From assembly GCA_013397935.1 (NCBI GenBank), contig VZRN01006288.1:1369512-1433511 (forward strand): DNA of 64,000 bases. The letters run 5' to 3'. The stretch comes from Dasyornis broadbenti (Eukaryota; Chordata; Aves; Passeriformes; Dasyornithidae). This document shows, piece by piece, positions 12,270 through 24,100 of the stretch (positions are counted from its first letter, which is position 1; each line of letters starts with the position of its first letter). A program made the position numbers and the translations under genes. The notes beneath the pieces were generated by a model that worked only from the letters and a program-made list of their open reading frames with translations, did not search any database and was not told the DNA's origin.

Positions 12270-12480
12270 CGAGGACCCACATCTCCCACTTACTTGGAGA
12301 TTAAAAGCTCTTGAGGCTTCGGTTTGTTGTGAAAGTTAATTGCGAAGCCCTCGAAGCTTGGCAGGGCTCCCAGGGCGAGACTCGTCACGCCGCGGCCGAG
12401 CCCTCGGGCAGGTGCGGGGCTCGTCCGGGCGGGCACGGGGCGGGAGCGGCTCCTCCGGAGGGCATTTCTCCCTGGGCAGA

Positions 12481-13387
12481 CACATCCCAGGAGGAGATCC
12501 ACAGCCCTCAGGAGGTGCTGGTGTCTCCCCACCGACTGTAGCGTGAACCAGGGCAGCAGGCGAGAAGATCCCACCCATCCCCTTGATCTCCCCGCTGGCT
12601 GCATCGCCATTTAAGTGTAATTAAGAGCTGTGTTTGGGAAGGGCTCCCCAGTCACGCTTGCGTCAAATCGCATCTGGAGGTGCCTTCGAGCAGGGTTGGT
12701 TCCTCAGGGGTGTTCCCAGCACTGCTGATTGCCCACCACCCCTCCCTGTCCCGCCTGGGGAGCGCCTTTTCTGCCAAGTCTTGGTGTCCCGGAGCAGCCA
12801 CTGCGACCTTGTTGGGTTTTTGGGGTTGTGACCTACATCCAGACCCCTGATCTTTGAGGTTCTCCAGGTGAAGGTGAGGAGGTGCGTGCTGTCGGGTGTA
12901 TGAACGCAGCCTCATTAGCATTTCAGTCAGCTCGCCATGGGAACCTTCCACACTGCTGCTGCTCTCGGAGGTGGGACCTTCTCCTCAGCCAGAGGCTGCT
13001 CAGCACAATCCTGAGAGACAAGCAGGAATAAAAGTCGAGCCACGTGATTGCAGAGGGACAAGGTTTGTTGTTTTCATTTATTTATTGATTTTTTTAAGGT
13101 GCTTTCTCTGCAAAACCTTATGCACCAGGCTGCTGAGGGATCTGGTGGACCATAGATGGGTGCTTGCGTCCCAGGTGTTGCCATGCTGGGCATCTGAGGT
13201 GGACACTGACGCTCGCTGTTGTGGGGCTGGTTTGAACAGGTTGGCCCAAAGTGGACCGTAGCTATCTGTGCTGCTTTGGGTTTTAGTTTGCATCACAACC
13301 TCCTGATACTTTTTTTTTGTTAATGATTTTATTAATGCCAAGAGCTGTATGTGCTGTACGTTGGGAAAGCATGTGAGGACCAGCTCA
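12481..13387. other. Unique non-coding sequence right of the CpG island
   Basis: No gene recognised. CpG content falls off gradually to about 12,800. Frames up to 121 codons (12896-13261) overlap each other on both strands without motifs. An AT-rich run (TTTCATTTATTTATTG) is at 13073-13088. Confidence 0.5.
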
Positions 13388-13507
13388 ATCACAGAAACGG
13401 AGATTGGTTGGGGTTTTAAGGGACCTTAAAGATCATCCAATTCCAATCCCCTGCCATGGGCAGGGTCACCTTCTGCTAGATCAGGTTGCTCCAAGCCCCA
13501 TCCAGCC
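13388..13507 (-). mobile_element. CR1 LINE 3' tail fragment
   Basis: The plus strand shows AATCACAGAAACGGAGATTGG, GGGACCTTAAAGATCATCCA, CCCCTGCCATGGGCAGGG and GGTTGCTCCAAGCCCCATCC in the order expected for antisense CR1. It is 5'-truncated after ~120 bases and a little diverged near the tail. Confidence 0.9.
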
Positions 13508-13943
13508 AATTCTCATAAGAGGGGGCAGAAGATCCAAAACAGTCTCAAGAAGGACAAATAGGAAGTTCCCTATTTTAATCGCCATCCTTCATTTAAAATA
13601 AATAAAAACTCTGCCCTGGTGATATTTTTCTACCCAAGCTCTTATGAAACAAGAGTAAATATTACTGACCCAGCAGCACAAATGAAAGGAGAATGAGAAG
13701 CAATGTATGAAATGGACTGACAGAATTTTTCTGTGTTTTTCTGTATTGGTCTCGTGGCATTTCTGTGGAAGAGGCCAGATACAAAGTTCTCTTACATAAT
13801 GCTCACATCACTGGAGTATGATTGTATCCGACTGTCACAGATGAGAACGCTGTATTTATGTCTCAGTGAATTTCATCCCTTGGTTTGTGTGTCCTCTGAC
13901 CCCTGGAGAATATCACAAATCCACTGTTACAGAGTACAGTGGC

Positions 13944-14165
13944 ACATTTGATTTATCAACTCCATTAATGATCTGGTTGAAGGGAGAAACAACACGTTAA
14001 TTAAATTCACAACTGATGACAAACTTAGTGTTGCAAACATCGGGCAGGACAGTGATTTAGGATGGAAACATAGGTAAGGGCTGGCAAACTGGGAAGCAAA
14101 TGCCACTGTGCATGTGGTACCTGGCAAAAATGTGGCAATTGGGGATTTAGTGAGAAAATAATGCT
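13944..14165 (+). pseudogene. Ancient CR1 reverse-transcriptase remnant
   Basis: The frame from 13955 to the stop at 14075-14077 reads INSINDLVEGRNN, then TLIKF, then a TTDDKL block. This lines up with the CR1-family polymerase stretch INDL-EG...TL-KFADDTKL, where the A-D-D is the YADD-type catalytic box of non-LTR reverse transcriptases. Here the box is altered (FTTDDKL in place of FADDTKL) and the frame ends after 40 codons, so it is dead. Weaker nucleotide similarity (GCAAACATCGGGCAGGACAG, then GGCAAACTGGGAAGCAAATG) seems to run on to about 14165. It belongs to an older CR1 lineage than the tails elsewhere. Assignment rests on my alignment by eye. Confidence 0.6.
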
Positions 14166-15767
14166 TCGATTGAATAGGGGTGTTGTGTTGTCTGCAGTCT
14201 CCACAGATTGTGGCCAAAATCAGTGTTACTGTGGGTGCTGCAGACTTTGCTCTGGTGTGAAAGGGACAGTGCTGGCTGGTTACACTCAGGACAAATTAAT
14301 AGCTAAAGGAACCCCCAACATACAGGTTGTCAGGCACTGAGTATTTTGGCACTGCTCTGTTGATGGTATTAACATAAATTCAAGCTGACCTAAGTGCACT
14401 GGGATAAAAACAAACATTTACCCTCGGAAAATCCTCTGACTGAATGTGAATTTCACCGTTGGCTTTGGGCTCTTTCGTGTTTTGCATTTCTTTTCTGTGG
14501 GTTTTAGTAATGAAAACAAACAACTTGGCTTCACCTTGGGCTGGAGTTAACTTCTTCTCCAGTCGTTTTCTCTTTCCCATGCATTGCCACGCTAAGTGGC
14601 AGAGCTGCAAGTAGGCAAGAGGTTGTACATTTTTAGCTTGGATTGAAACTGTTTTCTACCATAATGCAAAACCCCTGAATTAAAGGCTGACCCGTTTCTC
14701 TTGAAGAATCTACACTTCCAAACATCCCTATGTGAGATTTGAAGTGCCCCACCAGTTCCAAGGTTTGGTGTGAACGGGCACAAGCTCCAAGTTAAATTAA
14801 AGTATGGCAGGGTATGGGCCCCTGCCCGTGCATCACCCCCTCCCCTCTGCTCTTGGGGTTGTATTCCTGACCTTCCTAATTGTCTCCAGCTGAAACTCTC
14901 CCTTCAAAGTGAGCTCAGATGGAAAATATTTTTGTGTGAAGTTTTAACACATTCTTTTGGGGGAAAACCTCTTTTGAAAGGTGGAGTAAGCTGGAACACT
15001 AAATCAAAGATGCCTGATTTTAGTGAAGGTACCTGTTGATTACCTGTGAGGAGAAAAATGCTGTAAACCCAGCTGTGTTTACAGGGTATTGACCACTACA
15101 AGGGACAATTTAACCAAAAGCCTCGTTTTTCTTCACCTAACTTGGTGTAGGCTATGGGAGGGAGACATTTGGGGATGTGTTTGCAAGGAATGGCATTAAT
15201 TATTGAGGGCTGAGCTAAACAAAACTAATTTTGAACAGGAAGTGAGTTGCTTTGTCCTTGTCATGACCTCCAGTCTACACGAACAGCACTCAGGTTATTA
15301 AAAGACTGTTTTAAACTGAGGAACAACTTCACCATCTTTCTTCTTGGTCGGAAGGAGGATGTTATTTTAAAGATCAATGACCTTTCTTCAGGTGCTATTA
15401 TACCATCTCAAAGACACATAGAGTTTGGGCTTTCTTTTATTTATTTAAAAAATACTTTGCAATCAACAGTTTTGGGCCTTTTTTTTCTAAAGCTCTTTTT
15501 GTTTCATTTTGTGCTACATTTTTTTTCTTCTGTGCTATACCTTGGGGTACAATTAGGAGTGTGTTTTGCCACTGCGTGGTGTCAGGACTGCAGCAAGCAT
15601 TAAAGCCTTGGAAAGGTAAATATTGCAGAGGATGGAACAGCAGTAGTCCTGGCAAAAAAAAAAAAAAGAAAACCAACAGCATTTTTGGGATTTATTCACC
15701 TCTTGGTGTTTGAAGACTGCAGAGAGGGGTTGAGGACTTGAAGGATCTTGCAGACTGTGGACATTAG
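14166..15767. other. Unique non-coding sequence
   Basis: No gene recognised. Short frames only (up to 118 codons at 15247-15603) with no motif. A run of 14 A at 15654-15667 (GGCAAAAA...AAAGAAAACC) is simple homopolymer; it is not preceded by a recognisable SINE or processed transcript. Confidence 0.5.
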
Positions 15768-16031
15768 TCATAGAATCTCTGCAAAGATCTCAGAATCACA
15801 GAATGGTTTGGGTTGGAAGGGACCTTAAAGTCCCACCCTGTGCCATGAGCAGGCACCTTCCACAGTCCCAGGTTGCTCCAAGCCGTGTCCAGCCTGGCCT
15901 TGGACGCTTCCAGGGATCCAGGGGCAGCCACAGCTTCTCTGGGCAGCCTTTGCCAGGGCCTCTCCACCCTCACAGCCAAGAATTCCTTCCTCATATCCCG
16001 TCTATCCCTGCCCTCTGTCAGGTCAAAGCCC
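15768..16031 (-). mobile_element. CR1 LINE 3' fragment (~260 bp)
   Basis: The plus strand carries tail repeats (TCATAGAATCT, then CAGAATCACAGAATGG), GGTTTGGGTTGGAAGGGACC, then jumps from TTAAAGT to CCCACCCTGTGCCATGAGCA, having lost about 20 bases of the usual ATCATCCAGTTCCAACC block. It continues through GTTGCTCCAAGCCGTGTCCA, ACGCTTCCAGGGATCC and CCACCCTCACAGCCAAGAAT to CTGTCAGGTCAAAGCCC, where it is 5'-truncated. Two tail units are separated by ~13 extra bases. Confidence 0.93.
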
Positions 16032-19000
16032 AAGATCTGTGTGCTGTGTTGGTAACGATGGGCTGGGTCAGTAAGCAAAGGGTACCAGGGTGTGTTTCAC
16101 CGAAAGCAGAGGTTTGCGTAGTCCTGGGATGGGGAAATGCCGCATTGTCCGTGGGGGCACACGTGGGATGGAGATCTGGACCACGAGCAGTGAGGAACAG
16201 GTTTAATGAGTGTGCCCCTCACCTCCCTCCCCACCTCGTGCTGTTGTGTAGGGCAGGGCTGATGTTAATGTGCCAGCACCGAGGGGCCCGGTGATATTAA
16301 AGGAAAACTGAGAATGCTTCCTGTGTGGAGTGCTTGGAGGCATCCCTCGTTCCCCTGGCTGTTATCTGTGCAGCATCCCTGTCCGCCACCCCATCTCCTC
16401 TTAACGAAGCAATTACATGCACAGAATCGCTCCCAGTAACGAGCATCCCCAGGCTGGGGAGGTGCCGTGGACAAAGCAACATTCTGAGCAGCAAAGGCAG
16501 TGTCTTAATACGAGTTTTCAGCAATTTGAAGGTGAATTGCATTCATTGGCTTGTGATAGGCTTCACAAGTTCCTGCTGTTTGATGTGTCGGAGATCAGTC
16601 GCTATTTTGGAACATTAATTTATACAATTCTGATCACACTTGTAGGGTTTTTTTGTTTCCCAGCGTTTCTTGTTTTACTAATTGCAATTGTTTCACGTCC
16701 TCTAATCTATTATACTTTTTAATAAGGCATATAATTCATTATTTAGGTGATAGTGTTCTGATAATTAGATGGGTTATTTTTGTCAGTGCTGATTAGTTGG
16801 TAAGTACAGATTAATATGTGAAGACTTGATGTGGTCTCTTGCAATTTGAGTTTCAAAGAGGTGATGTGGCGCTTGTTTCATGATATTCCCAACAACTTCA
16901 TCCCTTCCAGCCCGAGGAAAGTGCCGACGAATTGTCAAGAGGCTTTGAAAGCCTCTGGATCTTGTTTCCCCTGTAAAACTCATATTAGAAAAATGCCAGC
17001 GAGTGTAGGCTGGGGGTGATACACTGAAAGTGCAGCTCCCTGGGCAGGCAGCAGCACCGGCTGCCACGGGGGTCTGTACCCTAAAAGGCTTTTTTTTGGG
17101 TGCACAAGCAACATCCTGCACACTGCAGGGCAGGGACCTGCCGATTGCTGGCTATGTCCTAGAAAAGCCTTGCCCCTTCACAAATAGAAAGCCTTGGCCT
17201 TTTTTTTCCCCCTGGAGTTAATTGCAGTGTGGGACAATGTGGCCTTTGTGTGCCTGTCCCTGTGCTGGGGACGGTTTCTCCTCTCCCCCCCGCCCGCAGA
17301 GCTGGCAGCGGTTCCAGTCTCTCCCTCATACAGAAGCTCTTTGCAGGATTAAGGCTTTTTTAGTTCATTTGCAGACCGGTTGGTGAAGGGTGTGGTGGCT
17401 GAGGGGACAGAGTGGGCACCTGCAGGCTGTCAGGAGTGGGGTGTGGATGTCTGGGGGGTGAAACATCGCAGTATTGCCCCTCCCCTGCAAACCAGACCGA
17501 GTGAGGCAGTGGATGCGCCGCAGCGTAATTAAGCATGTGTTTCTGGAGTTGCAGCCTTCTGCCTTGTCCGAGATAATGTGAACCGTGCTGCTGGGAGAGA
17601 TGATGTCGTTGGAGCTGAGCCACCGCATTATTCGAGACCAGATCTCTGGGAAGAGGGAATAAACCAAATGATTTTTAGTCACTTCCCCTACCAAGGAAAC
17701 CACAGCGCTCTTCGGTGGCTCCTTCTCACTGCAGACTCCTTCAAGCCTCCCTGCTTTAGCAGATGGCTCCAAACACAAATAAGCCTCAGGGATGCCTGTC
17801 ACTGCCTGTGACCCTGGGGAAAGTAGAAACCACATCGGAACTGAGCAGGGATAAGGAGATGCCGAACATTTTTCTTGAGCAAATAAACGTGGCAGAGGGG
17901 ATGTCAGGATAAGCTCTGTGCGTTTATCAGCACCGTGAGCGCACCTCGGGCTATCCCTTCGCTCCAGCCCACGGTGCCAGGGGGGCTCCTGCTCCTCAGT
18001 GGCTCAAGGACACTCGTGTTAATGGATGATCTCTGTAGCCACAAGAGGTGTTGTGGGGTCTGCATGTGTTTCCAGAGCCCCTCTGCCTGAGGATGGGAGC
18101 CGAAGTGATGGAAATGCTCCCCTTTGAGTTACTGGGGTGTGAATTTGGCACTCACTGTGCCTTTCGCGTGGAGATCCAGCTGTGAGCTGTGGTGTGATGG
18201 TTGTGTGGATTTGGAGATGAGTTCACAGCCTGGTGGAAAAGCAGGGCAAGAAGAGGATTTACTCAAGTCTAAACAGGAGGGATGCTGAGAACTTCCATAC
18301 TACCCCTGGTTTCAAGTCTGTTGGGTGGTGGAAATAAATTAGGGGCTCAATAACTGCAAATGCAGGACTGCAGGGTCTGCCAGGAGGGCAGAGCTGGAGC
18401 AAAGAAGACTAACGATGTCTCCATTGCCCCGCTGCAGTTCTGCCAGGCAGCCTGGGAATTCCAGCCGCTATGCAATTGGGCTGTGGTTGCTGGAATGGCG
18501 CATCCTACGAGAAATGGCTCATGTTTATGCAAGACCTCGCTGGTGCTGGAGAGCAGGGTCAGAGTGTGAGTTGGTTGAGCGGCCGGATTGCCCTGGTGTG
18601 TTTGCCACAGGATGATGGAAAATTCCTGCGAGGAGCCGTGCTTGATCTGGGGCCAGGGGGAACAGGATGAAGTCTATTCCACCAGCGAAACGATAGAAGA
18701 GTACACTGTGCATCTTCCGGCGCCTGCTGCCAATGTTTTTATAGGCTTGAGATTTTATTTTGGAGAAGAAGAGTATCTGCATGCAAGGCCAACCTGCAGC
18801 CGTGCCAGCTTCTTGCCTTGTGTCCTCTCACACTGCCTGGGAGCCATTCCCTTGTATAATTTTGGAGAACCACGTGCACAGAGCCCGTGACAGCTTCGTT
18901 TTCTGCTTCCCAAGAGGATGGGAGGAATTCAGGGCTGCGGGGTCCCCGTGGTCCTGACACAGCACACGGAGCACGTGAGCTCTGCTGACACCACCGGGAG

Positions 19001-19533
19001 CCTTTCAGGGGCTGCAATAGCCTGTACATCCTCCTGCTCTCCCTCAGCGGGTTTGGGTCCATCCTGCTGCAGGAATATTCCTAATTACCATCAGAATTTG
19101 TGGAGTTAAAGGGAATCTTAGGAAACTAGAGTCTAGTAAAAGTCTGTGCAAGGAAGTTTTAGTATCTCTTAAGACTTTGTGGCTTCTTTGTGTTACAAAA
19201 CCATTTGTGCCATAAGGCTTTAGACTGAAGGATTCAACTTGCTGTTCTTAGACTGTTATCGCTAATAAAATGACTTTGCACTTTGATAGCCTTTCACTCC
19301 AGGATCTAAAAGTACTTAAAAAATGCTAATGATTTAAGCTTCTTGATAGCTCTTGAGTGCAGCTCTTTGTGCAGGCATTTGGTCCAAAGCCTGGTGAAGT
19401 CAGTGGAAAGTTGTCTGTGTCATTAGCTCTGGCAAATCCCTTAATCTGTCTGTCCCTGCTTGTCCCATCCTTAGCCAGAGCTGATGGCACAGGCATCTTC
19501 TCACGCCAGGAGCCCTCATCCTTTCCTCAGTGG
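16032..19533. other. Unique non-coding sequence with an AT-rich candidate element
   Basis: No gene recognised. 16600-16830 is a distinctly AT-rich block with TTGCAATTG, GATAATTAGA and GATTAATATG motifs, and TTG/GTAAGT (16798-16806) inside it resembles a splice donor without an identifiable exon. 17,030-18,900 is GC-richer with overlapping chance frames up to 156 codons on both strands. Confidence 0.5.
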
Positions 19534-19576
19534 GGTTTTTTGTTTTTTGTTTTTTGTTTTTTTTTCTTTGTTTTTC
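19534..19576 (+). repeat. Low-complexity (GTTTTTT)n tract
   Basis: Successive units GGTTTTTT, GTTTTTT, GTTTTTT, GTTTTTTTTT and a closing CTTTGTTTTTC make a short imperfect T-rich tandem repeat. It is typical slippage sequence. Confidence 0.85.
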
Positions 19577-21106
19577 TGCCTGGTTCCACTGCTGAGAGGC
19601 ATGTGGGGGTTTTGAAGGTGAGGGAGTGGGACATACAGATTTAGGGTTACCTCTCTTGTCTGATGTTGTGCTCTGACTTGGCATCAGGGATTTAGGAAGA
19701 GTCTGGGTTGAAAACGGCATAAAATAATGCTGTAAGAGAAAGCGCTGTTATCCCAGCAGCGATGCAGTGCCGAGCTGTAGCTCTGTGCTCTTCATTTCCA
19801 TTGTGGGCCTGCTCAAGGAGTGGTGGTTTCCTCCAGTGGAAAGATTTCCAGTCCAAGAAGACCATCCAGTGGGCTTTATTCATTCACCCATGTTCAGTTT
19901 GTTGGAGATTTGCCATTGATTTGAGCATTTGGGATCATGCTTTGGAGAAGACGGCTCCTTCGGCTGTGGGACGTAGCCATGGACAGGAGCAGGGGAGGGC
20001 TGAGCTGTGAGGAGCAGTGGTGCTGGTGGAAGCTCTTTTGATCCAGTTCATGGCTGTCAACTGAACTAGCAGGGGAATTCTTCCTCTTGCTGTATTAAAG
20101 AAGATAAAAGCAGTTCTGCCCCTGGCAAAGCCGTCGACACAAGCCACTGTGAACATCTTGACTCCCTTCCTCTTCCAGACGCATGATGGGTCGTGTAATG
20201 TCCTTACGTCTGATCAGCCATGACAATCTGTATTTTATGGATTTTCACTCCTTGTCACCCTGTTACAATCTCCCCTCTCCCTTACCTTTCATTAATTGTC
20301 TCTCAAAACTGTCTTGTCGTTGCTCTGATGATTTTTTTCCAGTGGATAAGCCTGTTAGAGATAATCTGGTTTGCTGAATTTCCTTTCTGCTGGGCAATCT
20401 CCTTAATAGCTGCCTCAAAGGATTTCATCCTGTTTGGTTTAAGGATGTGGCTTCAGATAAATATTCTGTTTCTCCATGGTTCTTCTGCTGATTAAGGTCT
20501 GTTCTTTCTCCTGAATAGTCTCCTAAAAAACTCTGAACGGGAGGAGTTTCATGGAGACTTTGTGTGTGTGTTTGGTGCTTCTGAGCAAACTGTGGTGGCC
20601 AAGATGGTCAAAACTCACTGTTGATTTTGGATGTGTCAACTTGGACAGTTCGTGGGCCAAAAAAAAGGAAAGAAGAAAGATGAGGGAGAATTAAAAATCC
20701 TTAAACATGACATTGCTCGTACACCAGGGCGTCTGATTGTTGGGGTTTCTCCATGGGACATCCCAAAGGGGCTAAGAAAGTGGCCAAAGGCCATATGAAT
20801 TCCCTGTTTACCCATTTCACATCTATGCAATAATTAATAGCATCATTTAATCTCTGTCAGAATTTTATCAAACTACAGAACTTGCCATCACTGCTCCTTT
20901 GGAAAAAGCTCTTTTTTTTCAGCACTTTTAACAACAAATCCTTTTCATACGTGTTTCGAGGAGGCTTTTTCTTTTCCCTGTCCAAATCAGCTCTGGATGG
21001 AGGGTCAGGAGATTACAGTTCTGTTCCCTGAGTTCCCTGCGAGCTGCTGAATGATCTTCAGCAATTCGTTTGATCTTTCTGCGCTTCATTCTCACAAATA
21101 AGGATG
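19577..21106. other. Unique non-coding sequence
   Basis: No gene or dispersed repeat recognised. A short interrupted TG run is at 20560-20573. Frames stay below 95 codons except a gap-free 129-codon minus-strand frame (20928-21317) that runs through the downstream tandem duplication and has no motif. Confidence 0.5.
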
Positions 21107-21162
21107 CTGGTAATAACTTTCCATTGTTAAAGCTCTGGTAATAACTTCCTATTGTTAAAGCT
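21107..21162 (+). repeat. 28-bp tandem duplication
   Basis: CTGGTAATAACTTTCCATTG... (21107-21134) is followed directly by a second copy (21135-21162) differing at two bases. A partial third echo (CTTAAAGCT) follows. Two near-identical copies point to a fairly recent local duplication or slippage. Confidence 0.9.
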
Positions 21163-24100
21163 CTTAAAGCTCTCATATGGAAAAATGCTGTATGGGATTT
21201 AGAGTAATTATTGTCATCATTTGCAAGCGAAGGTGCTGGAAATAAAAGTTTCTGCAATAGAGGACCTTGGTTCTTGTTAAGGGGAATTATTAGAATAATT
21301 TTGGCTGGAATGACCAATAAAATGTGAGTAAGGCAACTGCCTTTATTGATTTAATAGTTGAGCTAGGTGTTAAGAGAAATAGGGGGAAGGTTTGGGTTTT
21401 CATTTGAGGTATCCTGGGAATAAAGGAAAGCCTGTGCTGGCTCCAGCTGAATTTGGCCTTGTCCTAAACAGTGTTTGAGCTCCTTGTACATAATGGCACT
21501 AAGACATTAGGGCCATTATTAACAAAAACCAACCAAAACGCAACCCCAGCAACAACCCAACACCAAAACCCCGGCAGACAAACCCAAACCCAGGGGTGTT
21601 TCTCCCACCGCTGCTCCTTTGTGGTCTGTGGCTGCCCGGCTGATCTCATGCGTGAAGGCACCTTGCAGCAGAGGCAGCGTAACCCTGACTGGGACTGTCC
21701 ATGCTGTATCCAGATCCAGCAGTTAGAGCTGCATCAGGATAGTGAAGACACAGATAAGTTTGCTCTATACATCTCTCAACTCCTGGCATCCACCCTGTCC
21801 CTCATTGCCTTTAATTTTTACAGCTTGCTAAAAATAGGTCTTGGAGAATACTTGGAGCTGTTGAGACGGAGACAAAGCAAGACCGTAAATCACTTGACAG
21901 CTCATTTCCTTATAGCAAATATCCTTCTCTTATGACTTTATGTTTAGATGAAAGAAGGCATAAAATGTAGTGAGAACTTGGTTTGGTTACTGTGTGTTTC
22001 AGTTGCGTTTCTTTTTCCTTTAATGAATAACAACGTGAGGAGATACAAATCCTCTTGGAAAGACCTAAACTGTGCATCAGTTTTTATCCTTTATCTCAGA
22101 TCTGGGGGTTTTGGGTGCTGCTGTGGACAGGAGGGTTGGGCTGGGGGTTGCAGAGCTGTGCACGGCTCTGTGGGAGGAGCAGCAATGCCATGCTGAGTGC
22201 CACCAGCATGGCTGCATCACCTGGTGGAGGATGTGCCTCATCTTGTGTCTGCCAAGTCCTTTTACCCTTTGTTGTCACTGGCTCTGTGCTCTGCAACCTT
22301 TTCAGTCCTATTCCTGCAGCCGGCAGGAGCTTTGCCAGTAGTTCCAGTCAGGGATAGGATCAAGGCCGTGACAGTCATTTCCTTTCCTTAAGCACGCAAG
22401 GCTTTCCCGAGCTCTTTGCAAAGGCCCCTTGATCTGAGGTGCTCTCATTAGGCAGGTCAGAGCATTATTCAGTTGCCAGGTTGGTTTTATCCGCTTGGGA
22501 TATTTGCTTTGCACTCTGGCTGGGGATGAGAAAACAACAGCCACAGCTGGGGCTGGATTTTTGGAAAGCACAGGCTGCTTTTCACAAGGCCTACATGTCT
22601 TCCTCAGTCCTGTGCAAAAGCCCTGTTTCGGAGGGATCTGGTGGAGGTTTATCCCTATTTTGATGTTGAAATTCCTCTACCCTGCACTCCTCTCGGCCGC
22701 TGTTCCCGTTCCCCATCGCCTCAAAGGGCCCGGCCAGACGAGCACAGATTGTGCCAAAGCTCCACCGTGCAAACACGAGTCACGGGATCGAGGCTGTAAT
22801 AACAGACTGCATGTTCTGCTGCAGCGATGTGTGCTTCACACGAGTGAAATTAGAGCCTTGTCTTGCTGGGGGCAGCTCTGGATTATCATATCCATTATCC
22901 AAAGGCTGTGCTGGTTGATCACAGCAAATATTTTGGTGGTGTTATGCACAGCTGGGTGTTAGCAGTATTTGATGGCAGCTTGGGAGGGATGAGTCCTGAC
23001 AAGAGCAGGGACAATGCTCCTCTTTCACCTGAGCTGCTGTTTCCCAACCTTAACACCCTTGCACGAAGAATGCTGTATGGCAGCCAGGGGTTAGAGCGTT
23101 GCCTTAGCCTTGCTCTATCTCCGTGGCACAACAACAAGAAAAAGGAGTTGTCATTGTCCCAGGAGGCAGGGAGCAAATTTAGGTCCTGGTCTTGCATATG
23201 CTTATCCAGCTAATTAGCTTTACTCAATGGAGCCCATTCAGCCTGTAGCACTTGTCCTTCATCTGTTCAGGACCGTGTGTGTGAATGCTCATTGAAACAC
23301 ACGGTCAGTCGTGGTATTGTTGCACATACATTACTGCTTGTGTTCTTGTTGGAGGCCAGGAACAGTCTCTCTGTTGTAGAAACCATTTTTTTTTTATTTT
23401 AAATATAATACAGCTATTGCTGTGAAATGATGGGCTCAGGTAAATTTACTCTTTTCAATTCCTGGGTCTGAAATTGCTGAGCTCGGCTGTTTGAACAGGA
23501 AACAATATTTGTCATCGCTTGGGTTGATGTGGCTCCAGATTTGAGTGTTGTGCCAGCTCCAGGACTTTGAGTAATAGACATGTAATGAGTGATTACCCGA
23601 TTGTTGTTGGTGGTTGTGTATCAGGACCTTTCTGTCTTAGCAATTAATCTGCTCGTTGATGAGCACTCGACCAGCTCCTGCCGGCATCTCTTGTCGTTTC
23701 AGTCGCTTGGCAGCAAAAATCACAGTGAGACTCGTATCACATTTTGAACTGGATTTTTGCTGATGCTGTTTAAGGATATAGGAGCACATAAAAACGAGCA
23801 AATCTTGTATTCAGTGGGAGAATATGAATGCTGAGTGTGCCGAGCCGGGGTCAGCGCACCAGCTGCTTTTTCTTTGCTTCTAGATTAAAACTAACTTGTG
23901 ATAGCGACAACTGAGCTTAAAAACCAGAATTTACATAATGATTCTGTGTTAATGATATTAAACATAATGGCACTAAAAATAGTCTGTTAAAGGCAAATCC
24001 ACAGAGATTTCTTTTTCCATTTGACCTTGAGTGCTGACGTTGGACTGGCTCAGCATCGCATTTTTTTCCCCATGTTTGAACTTGAAAGGTTCTTTAATAC

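Larger units (their letters stand above)
12068..12480. promoter_or_regulatory. CpG island, candidate unrecognised promoter or enhancer
   Basis: Roughly 32 CpG dinucleotides occur in about 410 bases, with the densest part at 12380-12460 (about 15 in 85 bases, including a GCCGCGGCCGAG core and GGGGCGGGAG, a GC-box-like motif at 12438-12447). The surrounding tens of kilobases are CpG-poor, so this is a true island by eye. In birds such islands usually mark promoters, including alternative and lncRNA promoters, or CpG-rich developmental enhancers. No start codon, first-exon peptide or clear donor could be assigned. The left boundary is unknown because the gap cuts it. Confidence 0.6.

Noticed and set aside
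15784..16036. AAGATCT on both sides of a CR1 copy as a target-site duplication
   Set aside because: CR1 normally leaves no clear target-site duplication, and the left AAGATCT lies between two CR1 tail units, so it is inside the element. A seven-base match is weak.
19090..19130. TCAGAATTTGTGGAGTTAAAGGGAATCTTA resembling a diverged CR1 tail (written here only as a rough match)
   Set aside because: Order is right but identity is too low and no flanking CR1 blocks continue it.
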